22,525 nucleotides of DNA from assembly GCA_964545475.1 (NCBI GenBank), contig CAZJGG010000049.1:1-22525 (forward strand). The letters run 5' to 3'. Each line of letters starts with the position of its first letter. The first letter of the stretch is position 1. Origin of the DNA: CAZJGG01 sp964545475 (GTDB lineage: Bacteria > Bacillota > Clostridia > Lachnospirales > JAISER01). Below the pieces are notes generated by a model. The model worked only from the letters and a program-made list of their open reading frames with translations, did no database searches and was not told the origin of the DNA. Position numbers and translations under genes: made by a program. Below are positions 1-7,757 of the stretch, in pieces.

Positions 1-699
1 ATCTTGCTGCCCTGTATAAGGGTTCATTTGAAAAGCTAATGTTTGAGTTATTTTAATATTATTAATTTTTTGAATTGATACGTTAGTGTCACCTGCAGCA
101 TTTGTAATTGGATTTTGAAAATTAGACTCAAAAATATTATTTCTTCCGTTAATTCTTATTGTTGTTATCGATGTACGTGAGCCGGGATGACCGTATAACA
201 GCCTTTTGCCATTATCTGTTGCACTTCCTGGATTTCCTCCTGTTGTTCCCATAGTAAAGCGTCCGCTACTATTAACATACAGCTCAATAAATTCATTTCT
301 AAGCCAGTTATTATCAACAAATGTTGCAGCATATTGTGAGCCGGGGGACATTGAAGCTGTGTAGGAGTTTTCAGAGTCAAATAATGAGCTTTTCCATAAT
401 GCGTATTCTTCTGGGGATAGGCTATCGATGTCGGGTATTTGGATTTGATTGTAGTTGGGTTTTGTTTCTTGCATAACATAGGGGTCAGTGATTTGTTCCT
501 GGTCAATTTGTTCTTGGTCGGTTTGTTCAGAATCAGCCGGTTCTTCGTTTATTTGTTGCTCTAAGTCAGAGTTTTCAGAAACTTCGGTTTGCACGCTGTC
601 GGGTTGGTTTTCTGCTTGTTCGGCGTAAAGTAGGCTTTGATTAAAAACAGTCAGGAGAAATGTGACCAGTACAACAAGCAGCAATTTTTTAGATACCAT
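1..699 (-). CDS. Secreted protein of unknown function, N-terminal part (runs off left edge)
   Basis: The reading frame is open from an ATG at 699 to the window edge (233 codons, no stop), so only the N-terminal part is visible. An AGGAAG ribosome binding site precedes the start. Residues 1-26 form a typical Sec signal peptide: a Lys pair, then a hydrophobic run (LLLVVLVTFLLTVF), ending near LLYA-EQ. Next is an acidic, Gln-rich, low-complexity linker of about 50 residues with a short repeat (TDQEQ, IDQEQI), as is common between a signal peptide and a folded extracellular domain. The rest is polar, with Gly/Ser/Thr-rich segments (RFTMGTTGGNPGS) that look like beta-structure. I do not recognise the family. 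It is probably exported and cell-surface or extracellular. The gene lies just downstream of the SRP RNA on the same strand, with no convincing promoter of its own. Confidence 0.8.
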   Translation of the reverse strand, partial: MVSKKLLLVVLVTFLLTVFNQSLLYAEQAENQPDSVQTEVSENSDLEQQINEEPADSEQTDQEQIDQEQITDPYVMQETKPNYNQIQIPDIDSLSPEEYALWKSSLFDSENSYTASMSPGSQYAATFVDNNWLRNEFIELYVNSSGRFTMGTTGGNPGSATDNGKRLLYGHPGSRTSITTIRINGRNNIFESNFQNPITNAAGDTNVSIQKINNIKITQTLAFQMNPYTGQQD

Positions 700-806
700 A
701 AAATCTTCCTTTCATTCAATTTTTCATTACTTTCATTGCAAAAAATAAAAACCAACTCGCTTAATAAAATATTTCATTTTACTAAAGCAACCTGGTATAT
801 TAAAAA

Positions 807-1072
807 CCCCGTGCGCCTGCTGTCGACATTTCTTTCCGGGCGTTTTTTCTGTAGTTAGCTCGGGCCAAGCAACCTCACGGCACCCGAACGGCTTTGCTTA
901 GTGCTGCTTTCTTCCGAACCTGACACGCTTCACAAACGTTCGTTGCGTAAGACTTAGCCGTCAACGCTACTTGCAAAAAACGGACCCCACAAAGAAGGAA
1001 CCTAAAGCAAGCATCACCCCTGCTATAGCGGATTGCAGGTTCAGGGAGCCGCTACTGCCCCGGCTAGCACGG
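807..1072 (-). ncRNA. ffs: Signal recognition particle RNA, large bacterial type (scRNA/6S-like, about 266 nt)
   Basis: Read on the minus strand, the sequence follows the Bacillus-type large SRP RNA throughout. The 5' end is CCGTGCTAGCCGGGG, followed by the Alu-domain segments GGTAGCGG-like and CCTGCAATCCGCTATAGCAG. Further on is the S-domain core GTCAGGTTCGGAAGAAAGCAGC, which holds the Ffh-binding GGAAG tetraloop region and the asymmetric A-rich loop. The helix-5 return strand (GTTGCTTGGCCCGAGCTAAC) and the closing GTCGACAG...GCACGG complete the molecule. The 3' end pairs with the 5' end and runs into a short T-run at 802-806, which should act as the terminator. The RNA scaffolds Ffh for co-translational membrane targeting. 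The Alu domain, absent from the short E. coli 4.5S RNA, points to a Firmicute. I assign it with high confidence; the exact ends may differ by a few bases. Confidence 0.97.
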
Positions 1073-1080
1073 TTATTTAA

Positions 1081-1109
1081 AGTATACATTACATAAAGTT
1101 TAATGTCAA
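1081..1109 (-). promoter_or_regulatory. Promoter of the SRP RNA
   Basis: On the minus strand a perfect -35 TTGACA (1104-1109) is followed by exactly 17 bp and a -10 TATACT (1081-1086). The SRP RNA 5' end lies about 8 bp downstream. This near-consensus housekeeping promoter suits a highly expressed stable RNA. Confidence 0.9.
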
Positions 1110-1162
1110 CCTACTTTTTTTTACAGTGCACAACAATTTACAACAATTTTAGAAAAACAAAA

Positions 1163-1194
1163 TGCGGACAGCTTTAACTGTCCGCACATTTGTT
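1163..1194 (-). terminator. Terminator hairpin after the transhydrogenase operon
   Basis: A perfect 9-bp stem TGCGGACAG/CTGTCCGCA (1163-1171 and 1178-1186) encloses a 6-nt loop. On the minus strand it is followed by a T-rich tract (TTTTGTTTTT), as expected of a rho-independent terminator for transcripts arriving from the gene ending at 1358. The plus-strand tail (CATTTGTTT) is weaker. Confidence 0.75.
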
Positions 1195-1230
1195 TCATAA
1201 ATCAACAACCAGTCGCCCCACGTCTTCCGA

Positions 1231-1321
1231 GGGTTCGGGACGTCGAGGACGCCGTCCCCTACAATGCATTTAATGCATAGATTGAGCACCGTGTAGGGGT
1301 TGGCGTCCTCGACAACCCGGG
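1231..1321. repeat. GC-rich inverted-repeat element
   Basis: The left arm at about 1241-1263 (GTCGAGGACGCC, then CCCCTACA) is repeated inverted at 1292-1318 (TGTAGGGG, then GGCGTCCTCGAC). The central loop itself contains ATGCAT-TTA-ATGCAT (1264-1278). The element is clearly more GC-rich than its surroundings and lies between the operon stop and its terminator. It resembles intergenic palindromic repeats rather than a gene. No ORF with coding character spans it. Confidence 0.7.
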
Positions 1322-1357
1322 AAGTCCATAAGGGAATGGGGTGTCTTATCTATATCT

Positions 1358-4300
1358 TTATTTAATTAAATTTTTGCTGTCTAAAAACTTAATAAATTTG
1401 CTTGTAATAGCGTTTCTGTTTTCGCTTTCGTTAAACATTGTGTTTTGTTCCGGAGCTGTAAGTTTAGCTTTGCCGTTTTCAAAGCTAAAGCTATTTTCGT
1501 GTAAAACCGGGCTACCAACAAAAACTTTGTTTTGAGATAGGTCGGCGTTTATAACGCTTTCGTATTCTTTATGTTTTGCGGCGATTTCTTGTCTTACTTG
1601 ATTTCCATTTTCATAGGAGAAGTGTTTTTGAGAAATGTTTGCAAGCATTTTTATAATTTCCCAGTTTTCATAACCGCAAGAAGGGCTGAATGAGTTATTT
1701 ATACTCTGGGCTCTTCTTTGAGAACTTACGATTAAACCGGATTGCTCAAAAGGCGTTGCCGCCGGAAGAACAACCTCTGCCATTTCCGCAGTTTCAGTCA
1801 TTACGCAGTCCATAACCATCATAAAGTCCAGCTTGTTAACTTGAACTTCCGGAATATCTTCTCCGAAAACAAGAAGCGTTTTAATTTTGCCTTTTTCCAC
1901 GTCTTTTAAAAGCTGTGCGCTGTCTGTGTTAACGCCCATGTCAACAAGACCTTGGCTGTTTCCGGAAGGAAGAAGTGGCATAACACCTGCTCTTGGCTTG
2001 CCGATTTGCCCGGAAATTACCGCCATATCCCCAACAAGAATTGCGGCGTCTGTAGTAAGTTCTTTTTGGTCAAACATTATTGCGCCTTTTTTAGCTTTTG
2101 CATAAAGTTCCATAGCGGCTTTAATTTCGTCTGTTGGAGAAACTTTACCTAATGCATTTTTAAGCTCTTCTAAGCCCTCTGCATTTTTCGGGTTAAGCCC
2201 CATATCTGTGAGAGCTTTAACCATTTGTTTAAGGGTATCAAGGCTCTTAGACGGATTAATTTTAATACATGCATAACCGTCCATTTGGGTTTGTTTACTG
2301 CTTACAAGAATAAGCTTCAAACCTTTTTCAATAGCTTTTTTAATTTCAATGCCTAAAATTGCATGGCTGTTTAAAACGTCTTCACAAATAAGAATTAACA
2401 CTTCTGACTGCAATAAGTCGTAAGCTGTGTTTGTACTGCTTGCATTGCCTAAAACTTCTTTTAAGCCGCTTTTAACGCTGTTAAGGGAATATACGTTATT
2501 TGTATTTAAAACTTCGTTTGCGTACTTTTTAGCTAAATAAATATCTTCAAGGGTAAGTCTGTCGCTTATGGAAACAGCAACGCTGTCTGTTCCGTATTGC
2601 GCCCCAATACCTTGAACTTTTTTAGTAACATACATTAAAGCATCTCTCATAACGGCTGGTGTAAGTTTGCCGTCTTTTCTTATAAGAGGATCATTAATTT
2701 TATGCTGGCGTTTAAGTTCTGTATGACCGAAACGTCCTTTAACACAAAGAATTTGCTCTTTGTTAGCATCTAAATTGGGTAATACTCTAAGAGCCATATT
2801 GCCTTTGTTTGTAACAGTTGTAGAACAACCAGTATCGCAGAAAGTACAAACGCTTTGAGTTGCTTTTTCGGAAACAGGCACGTTTTTGTCAATTGCCGCT
2901 ATTTCTCCTAAAGCACCTGTAGGGCATAAATGAACACATTGCCCACAGGAAATACATTCGCTTTCCACAATCGGCGCACCCATAGATGGTTTAACCGTTG
3001 CATCAAAGCCTCTGTCTACAAAGCCTAAAGCTGTTCTGCCCATAACCTCGTCACAAACTCTTACGCACAAACCGCATAAAATACATTTGTTAGGGTTTCT
3101 ATAGAAAAACGGATTGGATAAATCCATTGGGAAATCATGATTTTCCCCGGCATATTTTTCTGGTTTAGCATCTAATTCATTAGCGTATTTTATAAGCTTA
3201 CATTCAAAATAATCTGCACAACCGCATTCAAGGCAACGGCTTGCTTCCTTTTTAGCTTGCTCTTCGGAATAACCAAAGTTAACTTCCTTGAAGTTGCCTC
3301 GTCTTGCTTCCGGGGTATGATGTTTCATTTTTTCCCTTGCAACCTTTGGCTTGTCGGAAAGTTTATCACTTGTTATTTCCTGGGTTATAATAAATTCTGG
3401 TTTAAACGGAATTATTGCCCCATTTAAGTAAGTGTGAATAACATCTGCCGCACGTTTCGCTTCGCCGATTGCTTCAATAGCAATGCTTGCGCCTTTGTTT
3501 GTGGCATCACCCACGGCGAAAACACCTTCAACATTTGTTGTAAAAGTTCTTTCGTCTGAAATTATTGTGTTCCATTTTGTAATTGAAAGCTCTTCAAAAC
3601 CTGCCGGGTTAACACCTTGACCGATTGCGGCAATAACCGTGTCAACTTCTAAAGTTTCCTCTTTACCTTTAACGGCAACAGGGGCTCTTCTTCCGCTGGC
3701 ATCCGGCTCGCCAAGCTCCATAATTTGAAGCCTAATTTTTGAAACCTTACCCTCTGAATTGCCCAAAATTTCAATAGGGTTTGTTAAAAACTTAAACACA
3801 ACGCCCTCTTCCATTGCTTCGGTTATTTCAATTTCCTCCGCAGGCATTTCATCTTTTGTTCTTCTGTAAACAACATAAACTTCTGATGCGCCTAAGCGTA
3901 CTGCTGTACGGCAAGCGTCCATTGCAGTGTTACCACCGCCAACAACCGCTACTTTTTTGCCTGTCATAACAGGGTTAGAAAGAGCAACGTCACGTAAAAA
4001 GTCAATGCCACCGTAAACACCGTTTAAGTCTTCCCCCGGGCATCTTAATCCGCTGGAAGTCCATGCGCCGATAGCTACAACTACAGCGTCATGGTTGTTT
4101 CTAACATGGTCAAAAGTCATATCTCTGCCGATTTTAACGTTGTTAACCATTTTTACGCCTAATTTTTCAATTAAAGAAACTTCAAGGTCTACAATTGATT
4201 TTGGCAAGCGGTATTCGGGAATACCGTATCTTAACATACCGCCCATTTTGTCCATTGCGTCATAAACTGTAACGGCATGACCAAAACGGCGCAAGAAATA

Positions 4301-4921
4301 TGCCGCTGTAAGCCCACCAGGGCCACCGCCGATAACTGCTATATGTTTGCGGGTATCCGGCTGGCATTCAGGCTCGTATGGATTGTCTGAAAAAATGTCC
4401 ATATCCGCCGCAAAAGATTTAAGCTGTGCAATGCTTATAGGTTCTTCCACAAGCTGGCGGCGGCAAGCTTCCTCGCAAGGGTGAGGGCAAACACGCCCTA
4501 TACTAGCCGGAAGAGGAATTCTATCTTTTATAAGTTTATGAGCTTCTTTATACTGACCGTTAGCAATTAAGCCAACATATCCCTGACAGTCTGTATGACC
4601 GGGACAGGCGATTGTACACGGCGGACGGCAGTCCCCCACGTGGTCTGAGCATAAAAATTCAATTGCCATTTTTCTTGTGGCATTAGCTCTTGGAGAATTT
4701 GTTTTAACAACCATGCCGTCTGCCGCAAGGGTTGAACAAGCCCGAACAAGCTTAGGCGAATTTTCTATTTCTACAACGCAAACACCGCAAGCGCCGTATG
4801 CTTTAACTCTTTCGTCGTGGCAAAGCGTTGGAATTTCTATATTATTTTCTCTGGCTATGTCTAAAATGGATTGCCCGTCAAAGCCTGTAAGTTCGTATCC
4901 GTTTATATTAATTCTTAGCAT
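1358..4921 (-). CDS. stnC: Multidomain NAD(P)H/ferredoxin oxidoreductase subunit, Sporomusa-type Nfn (StnC-like)
   Basis: Probable large subunit of an electron-bifurcating NAD(P)+/ferredoxin transhydrogenase, cytoplasmic, 1187 residues. Domains in order: a 2Fe-2S ferredoxin fold (Cys34, 45, 48, 62); a NuoG-like Cys-rich segment (Cys98, 102, 106, 112); a GltD/NfnB-like flavoprotein with an N-terminal Cys triad (145, 149, 153), FAD motif GGGPGGL (198-204) and NAD(P) motif GGGNTAMDA (328-336); a further Cys cluster (563, 566, 568, 574); two 4Fe-4S ferredoxin motifs (613-623 and 656-666); and a C-terminal molybdopterin-oxidoreductase-like region opening with a 4Fe-4S motif (Cys692, 695, 699, 726). 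No H-cluster motifs (TSCCP-type) are present, so it is not an [FeFe] hydrogenase. I see no Sec or Cys in the catalytic setting of formate dehydrogenases, so the C-terminal domain is probably structural, as in NuoG. It is the last gene of the operon, 11 bp after the NuoF-like gene. The symbol rests on architecture and gene order and is an inference. Confidence 0.85.
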   Translation of the reverse strand: MLRININGYELTGFDGQSILDIARENNIEIPTLCHDERVKAYGACGVCVVEIENSPKLVRACSTLAADGMVVKTNSPRANATRKMAIEFLCSDHVGDCRPPCTIACPGHTDCQGYVGLIANGQYKEAHKLIKDRIPLPASIGRVCPHPCEEACRRQLVEEPISIAQLKSFAADMDIFSDNPYEPECQPDTRKHIAVIGGGPGGLTAAYFLRRFGHAVTVYDAMDKMGGMLRYGIPEYRLPKSIVDLEVSLIEKLGVKMVNNVKIGRDMTFDHVRNNHDAVVVAIGAWTSSGLRCPGEDLNGVYGGIDFLRDVALSNPVMTGKKVAVVGGGNTAMDACRTAVRLGASEVYVVYRRTKDEMPAEEIEITEAMEEGVVFKFLTNPIEILGNSEGKVSKIRLQIMELGEPDASGRRAPVAVKGKEETLEVDTVIAAIGQGVNPAGFEELSITKWNTIISDERTFTTNVEGVFAVGDATNKGASIAIEAIGEAKRAADVIHTYLNGAIIPFKPEFIITQEITSDKLSDKPKVAREKMKHHTPEARRGNFKEVNFGYSEEQAKKEASRCLECGCADYFECKLIKYANELDAKPEKYAGENHDFPMDLSNPFFYRNPNKCILCGLCVRVCDEVMGRTALGFVDRGFDATVKPSMGAPIVESECISCGQCVHLCPTGALGEIAAIDKNVPVSEKATQSVCTFCDTGCSTTVTNKGNMALRVLPNLDANKEQILCVKGRFGHTELKRQHKINDPLIRKDGKLTPAVMRDALMYVTKKVQGIGAQYGTDSVAVSISDRLTLEDIYLAKKYANEVLNTNNVYSLNSVKSGLKEVLGNASSTNTAYDLLQSEVLILICEDVLNSHAILGIEIKKAIEKGLKLILVSSKQTQMDGYACIKINPSKSLDTLKQMVKALTDMGLNPKNAEGLEELKNALGKVSPTDEIKAAMELYAKAKKGAIMFDQKELTTDAAILVGDMAVISGQIGKPRAGVMPLLPSGNSQGLVDMGVNTDSAQLLKDVEKGKIKTLLVFGEDIPEVQVNKLDFMMVMDCVMTETAEMAEVVLPAATPFEQSGLIVSSQRRAQSINNSFSPSCGYENWEIIKMLANISQKHFSYENGNQVRQEIAAKHKEYESVINADLSQNKVFVGSPVLHENSFSFENGKAKLTAPEQNTMFNESENRNAITSKFIKFLDSKNLIK

Positions 4922-4932
4922 GACCAGCCCCC

Positions 4933-6678
4933 CTATTCTACATTAACCGCATTAAAGCGGCACACGGAATTACATTTTCCGCATTTTACGCATTTGCTTT
5001 GGTCGATAACGTGTCTTTCACGAAGCTTGCCGGAAATTGCCTCTGTCGGGCATTTCTTTGAGCATACTGTACAGCCGGTACATTCCTCTGAAATTTCGTA
5101 GGTTAAAAGAGGTTTACATTGTTTTGCCGTACATTTTTTGTTGTATATATGGTCTTCGTATTCATTACGGAAATAGCGTATAGTTGTAAGAACAGGGTTT
5201 GGTGCTGTTTGCCCAAGACCGCAAAGTGCGCCCTCTTTAATTTGGCTGCCCATTTCAAGAAGAAGTTCAATATCGCCATCTTTGCCTTCTCCCTTAGTAA
5301 TTCTTTCAAGGATTTCAAGCATTCTGCGTGTTCCTATACGGCAGTGAATGCATTTTCCGCAGGATTCTTTCCTTGTAAAGTCCAGAAAGAACCTTGCCAT
5401 ATCTACCATACATGTAGTTTCGTCCATAACAACCATACCGCCAGAACCCATTATAGCTCCTGTTGCGGTAAGAGTTTTATAATCTATAATTGTGTCAATT
5501 AATTCTGATGGAATACATCCGCCTGACGGACCACCCATTTGAACTGCTTTAAAAGCTTTGTCGTCTTTTATGCCACCACCAACGCCGAAAATAACGTCTT
5601 TAATGGTTTCACCCATAGGGATTTCTACCAAGCCGCCTTTTTTAACTTTGCCTGTAAGGGCGAAAACTTTTGTACCTTTGCTGTTTTCTGTTCCCATAGC
5701 GGAAAAAGCAGAGCCTCCGTTTTGAATAATCCACGGAACGTTAGCATAAGTTTCCACGTTGTTAATATTAGATGGTTTTTGCCAAAAGCCTTTTTGCGCC
5801 GGAAACGGAGGTTTAAGTCTCGGCATACCTCTTTCGCCCTCTAAAGAAGCAATAAGAGCGGTTTCTTCGCCGCAAACAAACGCCCCAGCCCCTGCTTTAA
5901 TGCGAAGCTCAAAGCTTGTACCAGTTCCGAAAATGTTTTTGCCAAGCATACCTTTTTCTTTTGCATCTGCAATAGCTTTTTCCAGCCTTAAAATTGCAAG
6001 AGGATATTCCGCACGAACGTAAACAACACCTTCGTCTGCCCCAATAGCGTATGCCCCTATTAACATACCCTCAATAATGTTGTGAGGGTCGCCTTCGATA
6101 GCCGCCCTGTCCATAAAAGCCCCTGGGTCGCCCTCGTCGGCATTACAAATCATATATTTTTTGTCACCTTTAGAGCTTCTTGCCGCTTGCCATTTAAACC
6201 AAGTGGGAAATCCTGCGCCGCCACGCCCTGCAAGACCGGAAACTTTAATTTCGTTAATAACGTCTTCTGGTGTCATTTCTGTAAGGGCTTTTTTAGCCGC
6301 TGCATAACCGCCTTTTTCAATATATTCATTTATATTTTCAGGGTTTATAATGCCGCAGTTTCTAAGAGCAATTCTTTTTTGTTTTGTTAAATTATTTAAG
6401 TCAGTTTCGTCAATTAAGCCTTGCTCTTCGCTTTGCGGTTCTTTAAGGCTTTTAACTATACCGTCTACAATTTCATTAGTTACTTTAACATAAGTTTTTT
6501 TATTTCCGTTATCGTCGTAAACGTCTACAATAGGCTCTAAATAACACATACCAATACAGCCTGTTGTAACAACTTCCACACCGATATTATTTTCTTTGAG
6601 GCAAGCCTCTAAATAATCGGAAATTTTGTTAGCCCCTGCAGCAATGCCGCAGCTACCTTTGCCAACTAATATTTTCAT
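4933..6678 (-). CDS. stnB: NuoF-like NADH-binding flavoprotein subunit (StnB/HydB type)
   Basis: FMN- and NAD(H)-binding subunit of the same complex, 581 residues. The N-terminal 75 residues are a thioredoxin-like 2Fe-2S domain (Cys10, 41, 45). The NuoF core follows, with the glycine-rich GRGGAGFPTW (151-160), the NADH/FMN segment ICNADEGDPGAFMDR (177-191), and the 4Fe-4S ligands ESCGKCIHCRIGT (Cys440, 443, 446) plus Cys486. The C-terminus carries two 4Fe-4S ferredoxin motifs (Cys533-543 and Cys563-573), which ordinary complex I NuoF lacks but bifurcating HydB/StnB-type subunits have. The start codon overlaps the stop of the NuoE-like gene as ATGA (6675-6678), implying translational coupling. 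In the HydABC/Bfu class of complexes this subunit is held to carry the bifurcating flavin site; that is family knowledge and is not shown here. Confidence 0.9.
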   Translation of the reverse strand: MKILVGKGSCGIAAGANKISDYLEACLKENNIGVEVVTTGCIGMCYLEPIVDVYDDNGNKKTYVKVTNEIVDGIVKSLKEPQSEEQGLIDETDLNNLTKQKRIALRNCGIINPENINEYIEKGGYAAAKKALTEMTPEDVINEIKVSGLAGRGGAGFPTWFKWQAARSSKGDKKYMICNADEGDPGAFMDRAAIEGDPHNIIEGMLIGAYAIGADEGVVYVRAEYPLAILRLEKAIADAKEKGMLGKNIFGTGTSFELRIKAGAGAFVCGEETALIASLEGERGMPRLKPPFPAQKGFWQKPSNINNVETYANVPWIIQNGGSAFSAMGTENSKGTKVFALTGKVKKGGLVEIPMGETIKDVIFGVGGGIKDDKAFKAVQMGGPSGGCIPSELIDTIIDYKTLTATGAIMGSGGMVVMDETTCMVDMARFFLDFTRKESCGKCIHCRIGTRRMLEILERITKGEGKDGDIELLLEMGSQIKEGALCGLGQTAPNPVLTTIRYFRNEYEDHIYNKKCTAKQCKPLLTYEISEECTGCTVCSKKCPTEAISGKLRERHVIDQSKCVKCGKCNSVCRFNAVNVE

Positions 6679-7184
6679 GCCTCCACCTCTTTTTGTCTTA
6701 TTTCTTTTAATATTTTACGAACTTTGTCTGGAGTAAGAGTACCGTATGTTTCGTCGTTAATCATCATAACAGGGGATAAAGAACAGCAGCCAAGACATGC
6801 AACGTTAGAAAGCGTGAAAAGACCGTCATTTGTAGTTTCGCCGTCTTTAATTTGAAGCTCATCGCAAATAGCCTCTTCAATCATTACAGAGCCGTTAACA
6901 TGACAAGCCGTTCCTTGGCACAATAGAATCAAGTATTTTCCAACAGGCTGCATACGGAATTGAGCGTAAAACGTTACGACTCCGAAAACCTTTGAAGGTT
7001 TTATTCCCATAAATTGAGAAATGTAATATAATAAATCAACGGGCAGGTAACCGTACTCTTCCTGAGCTTTTTGAAGCACGGTAATTAAGCTGCCCTCTAT
7101 GTCTTTATATTTCAAAAGCACAGGCAACAGCTTGTCAATGTCGATATTTTTGTCTTTAAAAGTCACTTTAGATGCTTCACACAT
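6675..7184 (-). CDS. stnA: NuoE-like 2Fe-2S subunit (StnA/HydC type)
   Basis: Small thioredoxin-fold 2Fe-2S subunit, 169 residues from the start chosen here. The ligands are Cys89 and Cys94 (CQGTAC) and Cys130 and Cys134 (CLGCC), and the family segment GVVTFYAQFR is at 68-77. It passes electrons to or from the NuoF-like partner, encoded immediately downstream with a 4-bp overlap. I place the start at 7184 (MCEASK) because AAAGGAAG precedes it at good spacing. A longer in-frame ATG at 7226 has no ribosome binding site and lies within the predicted promoter. The gene is first in a three-gene operon with the NuoF-like and StnC-like subunits. Confidence 0.92.
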   Translation of the reverse strand: MCEASKVTFKDKNIDIDKLLPVLLKYKDIEGSLITVLQKAQEEYGYLPVDLLYYISQFMGIKPSKVFGVVTFYAQFRMQPVGKYLILLCQGTACHVNGSVMIEEAICDELQIKDGETTNDGLFTLSNVACLGCCSLSPVMMINDETYGTLTPDKVRKILKEIRQKEVEA

Positions 7185-7211
7185 TTTTTCACTTCCTTTA
7201 TAGTCTTTTCT

Positions 7212-7245
7212 TTGATATAATAACATAAACTAAATATATTTTCAA
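7212..7245. promoter_or_regulatory. Overlapping divergent promoters between the transhydrogenase operon and the flavin reductase gene
   Basis: Two face-to-face promoters share the same 34 bp. On the minus strand TTGAAA (7240-7245), 17 bp, then TATTAT (7217-7222) would start the transhydrogenase operon about 25 nt before its first codon. On the plus strand TTGATA (7212-7217), 17 bp, then TATATT (7235-7240) would start just before the AGGAGGT ribosome binding site of the flavin reductase gene. The -35 of each overlaps or touches the -10 of the other, so polymerase could occupy only one at a time. The plus-strand leader would be very short (about 12 nt), so that call is weaker. Confidence 0.55.
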
Positions 7246-7258
7246 GCAGGAGGTAGCT

Positions 7259-7744
7259 ATGAAATTCTCTAAAAACATGGAAAAAATGATGGATTATTTT
7301 ACCACATCGGGAGCATTTTTAACAGTTAAAAGCGGAGAAGAAGTAAATACTATGACAATTGGATGGGGCTTTGTTGGGTATTTATGGGGCAAGCCTTATT
7401 TTATTGTTGCTGTGCGCCCCCAAAGGCATACATTTAAGCTTATCGAAAACGCTAATGACTTTACTGTAAGTGTACCTTTCGGCACTCTTAAAGAGGAACT
7501 TAAAATTTGCGGAACAAAATCCGGAGCTGATATTGACAAAAGCAAAGTTGTAACGTTTAAGGATTCTAAAAGTGTTAATAGCCCTATTGTTGACGGCTGT
7601 GACGTTTATTATGAATGCATTATAAAATATGGCGATAGTTTTAAAGAAAACTTAATGGAAAAGCAAATTATTGACAGCTTTTATAAAGACGACTATCACA
7701 AGCTTTATTTTGGGGAAATTATTGAATTTAATGAAAAAGAATAA
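7259..7744 (+). CDS. Flavin reductase-like FMN-binding protein
   Basis: A 161-residue protein of the split-barrel flavin reductase-like (FMN-binding) family, likely a cytoplasmic FMN-dependent reductase or flavin reductase. Supporting segments are an N-terminal strand with GAFLTVKSGEEVNTMTIGWG (18-37), where family members contact FMN, and the following YFIVAVRPQRHTFKLIE block. The length is typical. A strong AGGAGGT ribosome binding site sits 4-5 bp before the ATG. The gene is divergent from the transhydrogenase operon and 13 bp upstream of the DJ-1 gene, so the two plus-strand genes are probably co-transcribed. The physiological electron donor and substrate cannot be read from the sequence. 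Confidence 0.85.
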   Translation: MKFSKNMEKMMDYFTTSGAFLTVKSGEEVNTMTIGWGFVGYLWGKPYFIVAVRPQRHTFKLIENANDFTVSVPFGTLKEELKICGTKSGADIDKSKVVTFKDSKSVNSPIVDGCDVYYECIIKYGDSFKENLMEKQIIDSFYKDDYHKLYFGEIIEFNEKE

Positions 7745-7757
7745 AGGAGCAAAAGAG

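Noticed and set aside
637..858. 73-codon plus-strand reading frame
   Set aside because: It overlaps the signal-peptide end of the minus-strand gene and the 3' end of the SRP RNA, and has no ribosome binding site.
1358..4921. [FeFe] hydrogenase or formate dehydrogenase catalytic subunit
   Set aside because: The iron-sulfur architecture invites this call, but there are no H-cluster cysteine motifs and no Sec/Cys in the formate dehydrogenase active-site context. A GltD-like flavoprotein domain is present instead.
7185..7226. Longer N-terminus for the NuoE-like protein
   Set aside because: The upstream ATG lacks a ribosome binding site and lies in the predicted promoter; the start at 7184 has a good site.
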